Positions 1-8,319 of a stretch of DNA of 25,275 nucleotides are shown piece after piece (position 1 is the stretch's first letter; every line of letters starts with the position of its first letter). The notes under the pieces are model-generated. The model was not told the origin of the DNA. It saw nothing but the letters and a program-made list of their open reading frames with translations, and ran no database searches. The position numbers and the translations under genes were made by a program. The DNA comes from an uncultured Campylobacter sp. (lineage in GTDB: Bacteria > Campylobacterota > Campylobacteria > Campylobacterales > Campylobacteraceae): NCBI RefSeq assembly GCF_938045205.1, contig NZ_CALIMY010000136.1, forward strand, positions 1 to 25,275, given 5' to 3'.

Positions 1-684
1 AGGTAAAAAATTTTAAATTAAAACCAAGCTAGGTTTTTGGGCTAAATTTTAAAATTCGAGCCTCGTTTCGGGCTTGAACTGCGCCTTTGAAATAAAGAAA
101 GTCGCGATAAAATTTTACACGAAGCGTTAAATTTAGCCTGTGCAGTTTATAGATAATTCAGCGCGAGCCGAGCATTACGGCAAAATTTTAATTTAAAGAA
201 ATTCCGTGCCTTTTTAAGCGCTATTGCGACGCCGTCTAGTTCCTAAAGGCTGATCTCACTTGCGCTAAAAACGTCCGCTCTGCCTGCTGCGGGGATAAAA
301 TTTTGCCGGCCGATACGGCGTGTCTGCTAGCCATCTAAATCGTCGAAATATAAAATTCACCGCAGCTTGTCGTGTAGGCTGCAAAAATGCGCGGTCGCGC
401 CGTCTGCGAATAGCATTAAGGGCACGACAATAAGCGGGCTGTAAAGCACAGGATGCGGCAAAATTTTACAACGCGCATTTTTGATCTCGCTAAACCGCGC
501 GTTCGGTAGAGCAAAGCAAAATTTCATAGCCGCGTGAAATTCCGCTTAGTAAAGCAAAATTCCGCTTTGCTCGGCAAAATTTCGTCCGCTAGATAAAATT
601 CCGCCCTGCAGGGTAAAATTTCGCGGCGGAATGAACGAATTAAATTTAAAGCCAAATCTGCGCGCGGAGTAGAAAGCGCCTTAG
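1..684. other. Non-coding stretch downstream of pepT
   Basis: No convincing gene was found here. The stretch mixes GC-rich pieces with many copies of AAAATTT or AAAATTC; I count roughly 17 RAATTY words by eye, where random sequence of even base composition would give fewer than one. The end nearest pepT holds an ordered array (listed separately). A 56-codon minus-strand ORF at 357-527 starts with ATG but lacks a convincing Shine-Dalgarno sequence and resembles no family I recognise, so I did not call it. It could be decayed coding DNA or a repeat-rich spacer. Confidence 0.5.
519..621. repeat. Phased array of six RAATTY words, about 20 bp apart
   Basis: Six AAATTT or AAATTC cores start at 519, 537, 557, 577, 596 and 616, giving spacings of 18, 20, 20, 19 and 20 bp. 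Each is preceded by A or G and followed mostly by CG or CCGC, and the segments between them are GC-rich and different from one another. The spacing is close to two helical turns, so the A-tracts lie on one face of the helix and should bend the DNA. It is not a CRISPR array: the repeated part is only about 8 bp and the intervening segments are about 12 bp. Confidence 0.6.
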
Positions 685-1916
685 CTAAGCTCGCGCCGCC
701 GCCAGCATTATGATCCGCTTAACCACCTCGCTCGCCGCTTTTAAAGAGCCTACGGGCAGGTATTCGTAGATCGAGTGGAAATTATGCCCGCCGGTAAAGA
801 GGTTCGGGCACGGCAGCCCCTTTGCGGAGATGACGGCGCCGTCGTAGCCGCCTCGCATAGGCTTGATCTTGGGCTCGATATTTAAGTTTTTAAAAGCTTG
901 CTTCGCAAATCGAATTGCAGGTGCCTCGTCGTTTTTCAAAAAGTTATAGACGTTTTTATAGCGGTCGTTTAGCGGAATTTCGATCCGATCGCCCCAGATC
1001 GCGCGAAGCCCGTCCGCCGTCTTTTGTAAAAATTCCATACGCTGCTCATATCTTTTCTCGTCAAATTCCCTCACGTCGATCTTTAGGACGGTCTTTGCGC
1101 TGTTGCCGCTAAGCTCCTTAACCCAAAAATAGCCTTCCCTGCCCTCTGTGTATTCGGGCGCCTCACCCGCGGGCAACAGCGAGATAAACTTATGCGCCAA
1201 AAGTAAGGAATTTACGAGCTTGCCTTTGGCGTTCATCGGATGAGCGGACTGACCCTTGAAGGTAACGACGCAATCGCCCGCGTTCCAATTCTCGTAGATA
1301 AACTCGCCGATGCCGCAGCAATCAAGGCAGTAGCCAAAATCCGCGCCTATCTCGCTTACATCCGTGCCTTTGCGCCCCGCAAGCCCTGCTCCTCGTCCGG
1401 TACGAAGCAAGCGATTATCTCGCCGTGCTTGATCTGCGGATTTTGGACGAAAAATTCCAGTGCATTTACGATCGCGGCGATCGCCGCCTTATCGTCGGCG
1501 CCTAGCAAGCTGGTGCCGTCCGTTACGATAATCTCATCTCCTTTATAATCTCGCAGCTCCTCATTTTCACTCTCTTTAAGATAGATCTCTAGCTCTTTAT
1601 TCAGGCAAATATCGCCGCCTTCGTATCTTACGATCTGAGCTTTGGTATCATTCGTCTGCTCGGCACTGGTATCAAGGTGAGCAAAAAAAGCTACTCTCGC
1701 AGCGGGCGTGTCTAAATTTGAGGGAATTTTAGCGATTAAAATCGACTTCTCGTTAAGGCTGATATTTTCGATGCCAAGAGCTTCGAGCTCGCTTTTTATG
1801 AGGCCTGCAAGCTCGAGTTCCTTAGGATTTGAGGGCATTATGCCAGCAGCGCCCGCGACCCTATTCGTGGTAGTGTTGATCTTGGTGTAGTTTAAAAACC
1901 TCTGCACGATATCCAC
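685..1916 (-). pseudogene. pepT: Peptidase T (tripeptide aminopeptidase), frameshifted
   Basis: PepT is a cytosolic M20 zinc aminopeptidase that removes the N-terminal residue from tripeptides. The N-terminal piece (1916 down to about 1370) starts with GTG and carries the metal-site motifs FFAHLDT, LLGADDKAA and VPDEEQG. The rest (about 1370 to 685) continues in another frame with CCGIGEFIYENWN, HPMNAKGKLVNS, PMRGGYDGA and GLPCPNLFTGGHNFHS, which are typical PepT blocks. The frames join at GLRGAK / GTDVSEIG; one missing base between about 1367 and 1378, next to a run of four C, explains the break. Restoring it gives about 410 residues, close to the family's usual 408. It is the last gene of the operon, 12 bp after dcuC. 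It may be a true recent mutation, phase variation or a sequencing error. If real, the truncated product ends soon after the EE motif and should be inactive. Confidence 0.88.
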
Positions 1917-1928
1917 AAATAAGCCTTT

Positions 1929-3272
1929 TTACAAAATGAAAAATGCGATGACGCAGACGGATAGAAACATCCCTAAAGCCGTTCTTTTAGCGATTTGAAT
2001 AGGGCTTACCATCGCAAGTCCCGCGCAAACGATGCAAGCGCCCGCGATCGGCGATGCGCTCCTGCCTAGCGCGCCGCTTATCGCAACCGCCATACCGAGT
2101 TTGTCTTGTTCAAAGCCCAGCGCATCCGCATGCACTGTCACGGCGGTGTTAAACGCCATCGACGCCGCATCTCCAGAGCCCGTTACGACGCCCATAAAAA
2201 ACGGCACGAAGGTTCCGCCGAATTTTACGTAGCCCTGCTCGTTTTTAAGCCACTCGATTACGAAATCGATCGCTCCGCACGCACTAAGCCCCGCGACGAA
2301 GACGCCTGCTGCGATGATGATACCTATGATATCGGCATACGCACTACCCATTCCTTTGAAAAATTCCTTCGTAATTTTTTGAGGATCGGTTAGGGTAACG
2401 GCGATGGTGAGGATAGCGCCCAGTAGCATCGCTTCGGCGACGCCCATCTTCGTCCATTTTAGGAAAGAGACCTGATTTAGACTCGTGCCGCCGATTACCA
2501 AGATCACTAGCGGCACTAACGGCATAAGCGCGTATAAGACGTTTATCTTTTGAGGTTGCGTGTCTAAATTTGAACCGTCGGCTGAATTTGACGCAACGGA
2601 ATTTGCGCCGCCCTCCTTTTGTGCGAGATAATTCACCCCCTTGGTGTAGTCTTTGCAAACTATCGCCGTTATACTCATTACGATCAAAACTACGATCAAA
2701 GCGGTAATCGCGCTATAAAACTGCACTCCGATAACGTCTTGAACCGTGTAAGATGGGTTGTGCGCCTTTACCATATCGGCTACAAATACGTTGTGCGCCG
2801 AGCCCGGGCTTAAAACGCTACCGAAAGTTCCCGCAAATACCGCAGCTCCCGCCATCTCGGGCTTAACGCCCGCAGCCATCATCACGGGGATCAGCGTAGC
2901 GCCTACCGCAGCGGAGCAACCCGCAGCGGAGGGGATAGCGATATTTATGAAATACGTAAGCGCCACGACGATAGGGATTAATAAAAATCCGATATTGCCG
3001 AGGGGTCTGGTTAGTAAATTTACAAGTGCGCGATCGCAGCCGGTAAATTTCATCACGAAGGCAAAACCCATGCTGGCGCAGATCGCCTTAATAAGACCTG
3101 CTTTAGTCATATACGAGGTAAAGGCGTTTAGCCCGTCTAGCGGCTTTAGACAAAGCACGCACAGCACCAAACCCACGCCGATAAGCACGGTTTTGGTATC
3201 CTTCTTCATGATTAGTAAAGCGACGACTGCGACGATACCCGCAAGCGCCAAAAATAGCCTAAGTGTCTGCAC
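1929..3272 (-). CDS. dcuC: Anaerobic C4-dicarboxylate transporter, DcuC family
   Basis: This is an inner-membrane carrier of 447 residues with around twelve hydrophobic segments. DcuC proteins exchange or export C4-dicarboxylates, mainly succinate efflux during fumarate respiration or fermentation. Family-like blocks include the N-terminal segment ending LIMKKDTKTVLIG, the stretch IAIPSAAGCSAAVGATLIPVM, FGSVLSPGSAHNVFVADM, and the late GVVTGSGDAASMAFNTAV and SGALGRSASPIAGACIV. The start is GTG, with AAAGGAG five bases upstream. It lies between pepE and pepT with gaps of 11 and 12 bp, so it is cotranscribed with peptidases. That context fits export of succinate made from peptide-derived aspartate, but uptake of a peptide or amide substrate by this member cannot be excluded. 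Confidence 0.82.
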   Translation of the reverse strand: MQTLRLFLALAGIVAVVALLIMKKDTKTVLIGVGLVLCVLCLKPLDGLNAFTSYMTKAGLIKAICASMGFAFVMKFTGCDRALVNLLTRPLGNIGFLLIPIVVALTYFINIAIPSAAGCSAAVGATLIPVMMAAGVKPEMAGAAVFAGTFGSVLSPGSAHNVFVADMVKAHNPSYTVQDVIGVQFYSAITALIVVLIVMSITAIVCKDYTKGVNYLAQKEGGANSVASNSADGSNLDTQPQKINVLYALMPLVPLVILVIGGTSLNQVSFLKWTKMGVAEAMLLGAILTIAVTLTDPQKITKEFFKGMGSAYADIIGIIIAAGVFVAGLSACGAIDFVIEWLKNEQGYVKFGGTFVPFFMGVVTGSGDAASMAFNTAVTVHADALGFEQDKLGMAVAISGALGRSASPIAGACIVCAGLAMVSPIQIAKRTALGMFLSVCVIAFFIL

Positions 3273-3283
3273 GATAACTCCTT

Positions 3284-3982
3284 TTAAATTTTAAATTTAC
3301 TTCCCACGGCGATGCGCGAGATCTCTTTTTTATGCTCGAATTTCAGCACGTCCGCATGCCCCATCACCTCGCACTCGTTTCCGTTTATCAAAAACGCGCT
3401 ACCCTCGGGCATAGCATAGACGCTGTCGTTTTGATTGACGATCAAAAACTCCTCCAACCGCTCCTCCCTGCTCTCGCCGTTGTGGTTTGAAATTTTACCG
3501 CTTATGAAGTGCGGATTGATCTGGTGCGGAAAGATCCCCAGAGCTACCGGCGAGGGCGGGAAGACGATCGGCATATCATTGGTAGTCATCATCGTCTTGC
3601 CCGCGACATTTGCGCCCGCAGACCAGCCGAAATACGGCGTACCGCTATCCACGGCCTCTTTGATCGCGCCTAAGAGATCAAATTTATAAAGCTCATTTAG
3701 CAGCACGAAGGTATTGCCGCCGCCGATGCAGATCGATTTGGCATTTTTAACGGCGGCTTTCATATCGGAAAAGCGGTGGATCGATCTGATATTGTTACTC
3801 TCCAAGCAGTCCGCGACCTTCTGCTCGTATTGCTCGTTCGTGCGCCTAACGCCCGCAAACGGAATGAATAAAATTTCATCCTCCCAAAGATCTCCTAAAA
3901 ATTCCTTGATCCACCCCTTGCAGTGGTTCAGATAGCCGCTGTCTTTGTAACTGGAAGCGCTTAGAAGTAGTGCTCTTTTCAT
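3284..3982 (-). CDS. pepE: Peptidase E (alpha-aspartyl dipeptidase)
   Basis: PepE is a cytosolic serine peptidase of family S51 that hydrolyses dipeptides with N-terminal aspartate, releasing free Asp. At 232 residues it matches the Salmonella enzyme (229). The nucleophile elbow GWSAGAN places Ser121; Asp136 in TTNDMP and His158 in INPHF complete a triad that lines up with Ser120/Asp135/His157 of the Salmonella protein. The motif SICIGGGNTFVLLNEL is also typical. The ATG start has AAGGAAA upstream. It sits between the AbgA-like hydrolase and dcuC, with gaps of 10 and 11 bp. Aspartate set free here could feed aspartase and fumarate respiration, which would explain the carrier next door. Confidence 0.92.
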   Translation of the reverse strand: MKRALLLSASSYKDSGYLNHCKGWIKEFLGDLWEDEILFIPFAGVRRTNEQYEQKVADCLESNNIRSIHRFSDMKAAVKNAKSICIGGGNTFVLLNELYKFDLLGAIKEAVDSGTPYFGWSAGANVAGKTMMTTNDMPIVFPPSPVALGIFPHQINPHFISGKISNHNGESREERLEEFLIVNQNDSVYAMPEGSAFLINGNECEVMGHADVLKFEHKKEISRIAVGSKFKI

Positions 3983-3992
3983 GCCGCTTTCC

Positions 3993-5309
3993 TTAAATTT
4001 TGCCGTTTAGCTTATACGCGCAGCGCAGATAAACGTCCACTCCTGCAAGCAGCGAGTCCTCGTCGAAGTCGAATTTGGCGTTGTGATGTCCCGCCGCAAG
4101 CGTCGTACCTATCATCAGATATCCGCTCTTGCCGCCCGCATCTTGCACCGAGCGCATAAAATGCGCGAAATCTTCGCACGCGCCGAAGCTTAGCTCCCTT
4201 ACGATTTTATCATCGTCGATAAACGGCGATGCCTTCGCCGCATCCTCGTAAAGCTGCGTGCTATCCTCGTCGCTATCGCCGCCCGCGGTGCCGCCCGTAA
4301 CCTGCACGTCGTAGCTGACGCCGTAAATTTTAGAAACGCCCTCCACTATGTCCATGCACTTGGCCTTCATAAACTCATTCAGCTCCGTGCTCTCGCCGCG
4401 CGTCTCGCACGCAAGGTAGCCGTTAGGCGCGATGACGTTGCGTCCTTCGCCTGCGCGCAGCACACCGACGTTGATACGCGTGACGCCGTCTGCGTGTCTA
4501 GTGATGCCGTGCATATCAAGCGCCATCTCGGCTGCGGCGAGCAGAGCGTTGGCTCCATTTTGCGGCGCGCCCGCGGCGTGAGCGGACTTACCCTTTAAGC
4601 TTACGTCAAATTTAGTGGTCGCAAGTAGCTTTTTGGTACCGCAGATGATGCCTCTCATCGTGTTTGCCTGAAAGCCGATATGACCGCCCAGCAAGTAATC
4701 CACGCCCTTGGTGACGCCCGCAGCTTCCATGCCTACGGCGCCTCTGGTGCCCTCCTCCGCGGTTTGGAATATAAATCTAAATTTACCGCTAAAATCGTCT
4801 AGGCTCTGCGCGATCAGCTTTGCCAAAGCAAGCCCCATCGTGATATGCCCGTCGTGTCCGCACGCGTGCGTGATGCCGCTAATGTCGGAGCGAAAGCCTT
4901 CCTTAAAAGGGCGGTGATCCGCGTCCGTGCTCTCGGTCACGTCTACGCCGTCTATGTCAAATCTAAAAGCGACCGTCTTGCCCGCGCGCCCCGTGTCTAT
5001 TTCGGCCACGAGACCCGTTAGCCCATCCTCCATCGCATCAAGAAATTTTATCTGATCTGCATTTAGCAGCCCTTCGGCGCGCTGTTTCGCCTTCTCGCAG
5101 GCATCCTTGCCGCCTACGCCCTGCCTCGCTTCAGCTTTCACCACTTCGCGACCGAGCTTTATCTCATAGCCCAAGCGCTGCATACGATCTGCGATAACCG
5201 CGGTCGTAAAAAAGGTAAACCAGCCCGTCTCGGGATGCGAGTGAAAAAACCTGCGATCCCCGATCATCTCGCTTTTTAGCGCCTCTACTTTTTGTGCGAT
5301 AGCATCCAT
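3993..5309 (-). CDS. M20D amidohydrolase, AbgA-like (p-aminobenzoyl-glutamate hydrolase subunit A family)
   Basis: This 438-residue cytosolic zinc hydrolase closely resembles E. coli AbgA (436 residues) in both length and motifs: LGREVV near residue 53, GLTGLVAEIDTGRAG near 97, HACGHDGH at 148-155, TAEEGTRGA near 184, LLATTKFD, GRNVIAP, and the C-terminal TTLAAGHHNAKFDFDE. The histidines, Asp153 and the Glu pair at 185-186 supply the metal site. AbgA/AbgB hydrolyse p-aminobenzoyl-glutamate, a folate breakdown product, as a heterodimer. No AbgB or AbgT is present in this operon, so the true substrate may be another N-acyl amino acid. The ATG start has AAGGAG upstream. The gene is 10 bp from each neighbour. 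Confidence 0.85.
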   Translation of the reverse strand: MDAIAQKVEALKSEMIGDRRFFHSHPETGWFTFFTTAVIADRMQRLGYEIKLGREVVKAEARQGVGGKDACEKAKQRAEGLLNADQIKFLDAMEDGLTGLVAEIDTGRAGKTVAFRFDIDGVDVTESTDADHRPFKEGFRSDISGITHACGHDGHITMGLALAKLIAQSLDDFSGKFRFIFQTAEEGTRGAVGMEAAGVTKGVDYLLGGHIGFQANTMRGIICGTKKLLATTKFDVSLKGKSAHAAGAPQNGANALLAAAEMALDMHGITRHADGVTRINVGVLRAGEGRNVIAPNGYLACETRGESTELNEFMKAKCMDIVEGVSKIYGVSYDVQVTGGTAGGDSDEDSTQLYEDAAKASPFIDDDKIVRELSFGACEDFAHFMRSVQDAGGKSGYLMIGTTLAAGHHNAKFDFDEDSLLAGVDVYLRCAYKLNGKI

Positions 5310-5319
5310 TTTTTCTCCT

Positions 5320-6558
5320 TTATTTTTTGGCTAAGCTTAACATCGCCGCAGCTAGAACCTTCGTAGCGGCAAACGCGTCGTGCCAGTTTATACTCTCATT
5401 TACGTTGTGGCTGATGCCGTCTTTGCACGGCACGAAAAGCATCCCCACGCGATCCGCAAGCTCCGTCATATTCATCGCGTCGTGTCCCGCGCCGCTAGGA
5501 AGCCTCAGGCTTGGAATTTTAAGCTCGCCGGCGCAGTTCTCAAGCAGAGCGATCATCTCTTCGCTTAGCTTTACGGGGCGATCTTTGATGAGATTTTTTA
5601 ATTCAAATTTACACCCTCTGCGAGCGCAAATTTCATCTATCCCGGCGCAAATTTTATCATCCGCCGCCCTGAGCGCATCCTCGTCTATATCGCGTATATC
5701 AAGCCCTAGCGTGCAGGCGCCCGGGATCACGTTTAGCACGCCGGGTAGCGCGTTTGCATAGCCCGCCGTCGCGACCGTGGTTTTGCCCATCTTTGCGATC
5801 CTCTCCGCGCTTAAAACGATCTCGCTAGCGCAAGCTAGGGCATCGCAACGCATATCCATCGGCGTAGCGCCGCTGTGATCGGCTCTGCTCTCGATCCGCA
5901 GCTCGTATCGCACGGGCGCGGCGATACCCGTGACGACGCCCACTGGGATCCCTCGCCGCTGCAATACCGGTCCCTGCTCAATATGAAGCTCAATATAGCT
6001 ATGAAAGCTGGATTTTGGCAGGACGCAGCTTTTTAAATTTGTGGGATTTAGCCCGAAAGCCTCCATGGCGTCAAATAGCGAAATTCCGTCCCCATCCTTT
6101 AGCTCGCCTAGCCGCTGCCGCGAGAGCTTGCCGCTGATTATCTTACTGCCTACGGTCGCCATTTTAAAGCGGCTTGATTCCTCGCAAACAAAGACGATGA
6201 GTTCCAGCGGGCGCGCAAGCTCCTCGCCGCTATCTCGAACCGCTCGGATCGCCTCCAAAGCAGCCATGACGCCTAACGTGCCGTCGTAAAAGCCGCCCTG
6301 CGGCACGCTATCGATATGCGAGCCAGCGCTAACTGGCGGCAGATCTGGATTTTTAACGCCTCCAAATTTAGCGAAAATATTGCCCGCATCGTCGATTTTG
6401 ATCTTGAAATTTTCTTTTTGAAGTAGCGATATGAGGAAGTCGCGCGCCTCTTTATCCTCGCACGAAAACGCAAGCCGCGTAAGCCCGCCGCCCGCCAAAG
6501 CCCCAAAGCGGCTTATCTGCTCGAACTCGCTTTTAAGACGCCGAGTGTTTATCTCCAT
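5320..6558 (-). CDS. Zinc amidohydrolase, N-carbamoyl-L-amino-acid hydrolase / allantoate amidohydrolase family
   Basis: First gene of the operon, 412 residues, the usual length of the M20 HyuC/AmaB/AllC group. These cytosolic enzymes cleave ureido or amide bonds, as in N-carbamoyl-amino acids, beta-ureidopropionate or allantoate. Metal-site motifs visible are AGSHIDSVPQGG (His81), FYDGTLGVMA (Asp92), VCEESSRF (Glu126/127), ELHIEQGPVL (His192) and SGAGHDAMN (His359), followed by the substrate-side block DGISHNVNES. The DHSGATPMDMRCDA lid-domain motif is also present. The ATG start has AAAGGAG seven bases upstream. No allantoinase or hydantoinase is nearby, so the natural substrate is open; in this setting an amino-acid derivative released from peptides is likely. 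AllC and HyuC cannot be separated from the sequence alone. Confidence 0.85.
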   Translation of the reverse strand: MEINTRRLKSEFEQISRFGALAGGGLTRLAFSCEDKEARDFLISLLQKENFKIKIDDAGNIFAKFGGVKNPDLPPVSAGSHIDSVPQGGFYDGTLGVMAALEAIRAVRDSGEELARPLELIVFVCEESSRFKMATVGSKIISGKLSRQRLGELKDGDGISLFDAMEAFGLNPTNLKSCVLPKSSFHSYIELHIEQGPVLQRRGIPVGVVTGIAAPVRYELRIESRADHSGATPMDMRCDALACASEIVLSAERIAKMGKTTVATAGYANALPGVLNVIPGACTLGLDIRDIDEDALRAADDKICAGIDEICARRGCKFELKNLIKDRPVKLSEEMIALLENCAGELKIPSLRLPSGAGHDAMNMTELADRVGMLFVPCKDGISHNVNESINWHDAFAATKVLAAAMLSLAKK

Positions 6559-6861
6559 AAATTCTCCTTTTCTTAAAAAATTTATGTGTACGGCATTTTA
6601 ATATTAAATTTATATAACAAAGCTGAAATTTACTTTTCGCGGCGGCGCATACCAACGCTAAACCGCATGGACAAAAGCGAATATTTGCGGTAGCCAAGAC
6701 ACGTATTCTAAATTTCAACCGTCGCGGAACGTAAAATTTAAACCGAGTCCAGCATTAATCTCGCTGTAAAACATATAAGCGGCAACAATGGCGTGCCTCG
6801 CGCCTCACCATCTAGATTTAGCGGTAAATTTAATAGCAAAATTTAAAGCATATCGCGACGG

Positions 6862-6955
6862 GATTTTAAAGCAAAATTTCAAGTAGATTTTTAAATGTAA
6901 AATTTCAAGCGGAATTTTAAATGCAGAATTTCAAATAAATTTTAAAATTCCAAGA
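6862..6955. repeat. Imperfect 24-26 bp tandem repeat, about 3.7 copies
   Basis: Units start at 6862, 6886, 6912 and 6938. The shared pattern is GATTTTAAA, then 3-4 bases, then AAAATTTCAAG. Lengths are 24, 26 and 26 bp, and the last is a partial 18-bp unit. Every full unit contains AAATTT or GAATTT words. The final partial unit forms one arm of the hairpin that follows accC, so the terminator seems to have grown out of the repeat, or the repeat out of it. Confidence 0.65.
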
Positions 6956-6980
6956 GAATTTTATCCCTTGGAATTTTAAA
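6941..6980 (-). terminator. Hairpin just after accC, probable terminator
   Basis: Arms at 6941-6954 and 6967-6980 are a perfect 14-bp inverted repeat built on TTTAAAATTCCAAG, with a 12-base loop. The hairpin begins two bases after the accC stop codon on the minus strand, and the sequence that follows is ATTTATTTGA, which is T-rich. This fits a Rho-independent terminator for accBC, although the stem is AT-rich and the T tract is interrupted. Confidence 0.6.
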
Positions 6981-6981
6981 T

Positions 6982-8319
6982 TTAATGCTTGGCTAGGTAA
7001 TTTGTGTCGTAGTTATTATCCACGAAATCGGGGTTATTCATCATCCTAAGATGAAAATCGCGCGTCGATTTTATGCCACCGATGATGAGCTCATCTAGCG
7101 CGACTTTCATCTTCGCAATCGCACGCGCGCGGTCCTTGTCGTAAACGATGAGCTTGCCGATCATGCTGTCGTAGTAAGGCGGCACCGAGTAGCCCTCATA
7201 GACGTGGCTATCCATACGGACGTTTCTGCCGCCCGGAGCGACGTATTTTGTGATTTTGCCTGGGTTTGGCATAAAGCTTTTGGAGTCCTCGGCGGTGATG
7301 CGGCACTCAAGCGCATGCCCGCTAAATTTTATCTCGCTTTGAGGTAGCAGCTTCTCGCCCTGTGCGATACGGATCATCCACTCGATCAGATCGAGCCCGC
7401 TTCGCATCTCGCTTACGGTGTGTTCGACCTGCAAGCGGGTATTCATCTCGATGAAATAGAATTTCTTGTCCTTGCTATCGTATAAAAACTCAAACGTTCC
7501 CGCGCTTGCGTATCCGATCGCCTTAGCGGCTCGAACCGCCGTTTCGTGCAGGCTCTTTCGTGTCGGCTCGTCCAAGATCACGGCCGGGCTTTCTTCGATC
7601 AGCTTTTGATGGCGGCGCTGCATCGAGCAGTCGCGCTCGCCGATATGCACGACGTGTCCGTGCTCGTCACCCAAGACCTGAACCTCGATGTGGCGTGGGT
7701 TTGTGATATATTTTTCCATATACATCGTGCCGTCGCCGAACGCGCTCATCGCTTCGCTCTCTGCCGACCAAAAGAGCTTTTCGATATCCTCTTCGCGCTC
7801 GACCACGCGCATTCCGCGCCCACCGCCACCGGCTGCGGCTTTAATGATGACCGGATAGCCGATTTCGGCGGCTAGCTTGCGTGCCTCTTCGACGCTTGCG
7901 ATCGCACCGTCGCTGCCAGGCACTACAGGAATGCCCGCGCGCATCATCACTTGCTTAGCCTTGCTCTTATCGCTCATTAAAGTCATTGCCTCGACGCTCG
8001 GGCCGATAAATTTAATGCCGTGCTTAGCGCAAATTTCTACGAAATTTTGACTTTCGCTCAAAAAGCCGTATCCCGGAAATATCGCGTCAGCTTCGGTTAG
8101 CTCGCAGGCTGTGATGATCGCGGGGATATTTAGGTAACTATCGCTACTGCGCGGTCCGCCTATACAGACCGACGCGTCGGCGTATTTCACGTAAAGCGCG
8201 TCCTGATCGGCGGTGGAGTGCACGACGATGGCTTGCTTGCCCATCTCTTGGATCGTGCGAAGCGCTCTAAGCGCTATCTCGCCGCGATTTGCGATTAGAA
8301 TTTTCTTAAGCTCCCTCAT
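6982..8319 (-). CDS. accC: Acetyl-CoA carboxylase, biotin carboxylase subunit
   Basis: AccC uses ATP and bicarbonate to carboxylate the biotin on AccB, the first half of malonyl-CoA formation for fatty acid synthesis. The 445 residues match the family length. The N-terminal block KKILIANRGEIALRALRT, the ATP-grasp glycine loop KAAAGGGGRGMRVV near residue 160, the bicarbonate/ATP-site block GERDCSMQRRHQKLIEE, and FIEMNTRLQVEH near residue 290 are all intact. The ATG start overlaps the accB stop codon as ATGA, so translation is coupled to accB. A hairpin follows at once. The carboxyltransferase genes accA and accD are not in this window. Confidence 0.97.
   Translation of the reverse strand: MRELKKILIANRGEIALRALRTIQEMGKQAIVVHSTADQDALYVKYADASVCIGGPRSSDSYLNIPAIITACELTEADAIFPGYGFLSESQNFVEICAKHGIKFIGPSVEAMTLMSDKSKAKQVMMRAGIPVVPGSDGAIASVEEARKLAAEIGYPVIIKAAAGGGGRGMRVVEREEDIEKLFWSAESEAMSAFGDGTMYMEKYITNPRHIEVQVLGDEHGHVVHIGERDCSMQRRHQKLIEESPAVILDEPTRKSLHETAVRAAKAIGYASAGTFEFLYDSKDKKFYFIEMNTRLQVEHTVSEMRSGLDLIEWMIRIAQGEKLLPQSEIKFSGHALECRITAEDSKSFMPNPGKITKYVAPGGRNVRMDSHVYEGYSVPPYYDSMIGKLIVYDKDRARAIAKMKVALDELIIGGIKSTRDFHLRMMNNPDFVDNNYDTNYLAKH

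Larger units (their letters stand above)
6559..6981. other. Spacer between accC and the peptidase operon
   Basis: This is a 423-bp stretch without a credible gene. The part nearest the hydrolase gene (6559-6640) is AT-rich and should hold its promoter; TATATAAAT-like and TATTAAAAT-like words are present on the minus strand, but I cannot choose between them. The middle is unremarkable. The part nearest accC is a tandem repeat and a hairpin, both listed separately. Confidence 0.5.

Noticed and set aside
357..527. 56-codon minus-strand ORF downstream of pepT
   Set aside because: It has an ATG but no convincing Shine-Dalgarno sequence, no family resemblance, and begins inside a repeat-rich spacer.
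519..621. CRISPR-like regular spacing
   Set aside because: The repeated part is only about 8 bp, the intervals are about 12 bp, and no cas gene is near.
2344..2658. Open frame in another frame of dcuC
   Set aside because: The dcuC translation continues across the interval with family blocks on both sides, and the alternative product is charged and unlike any known protein.
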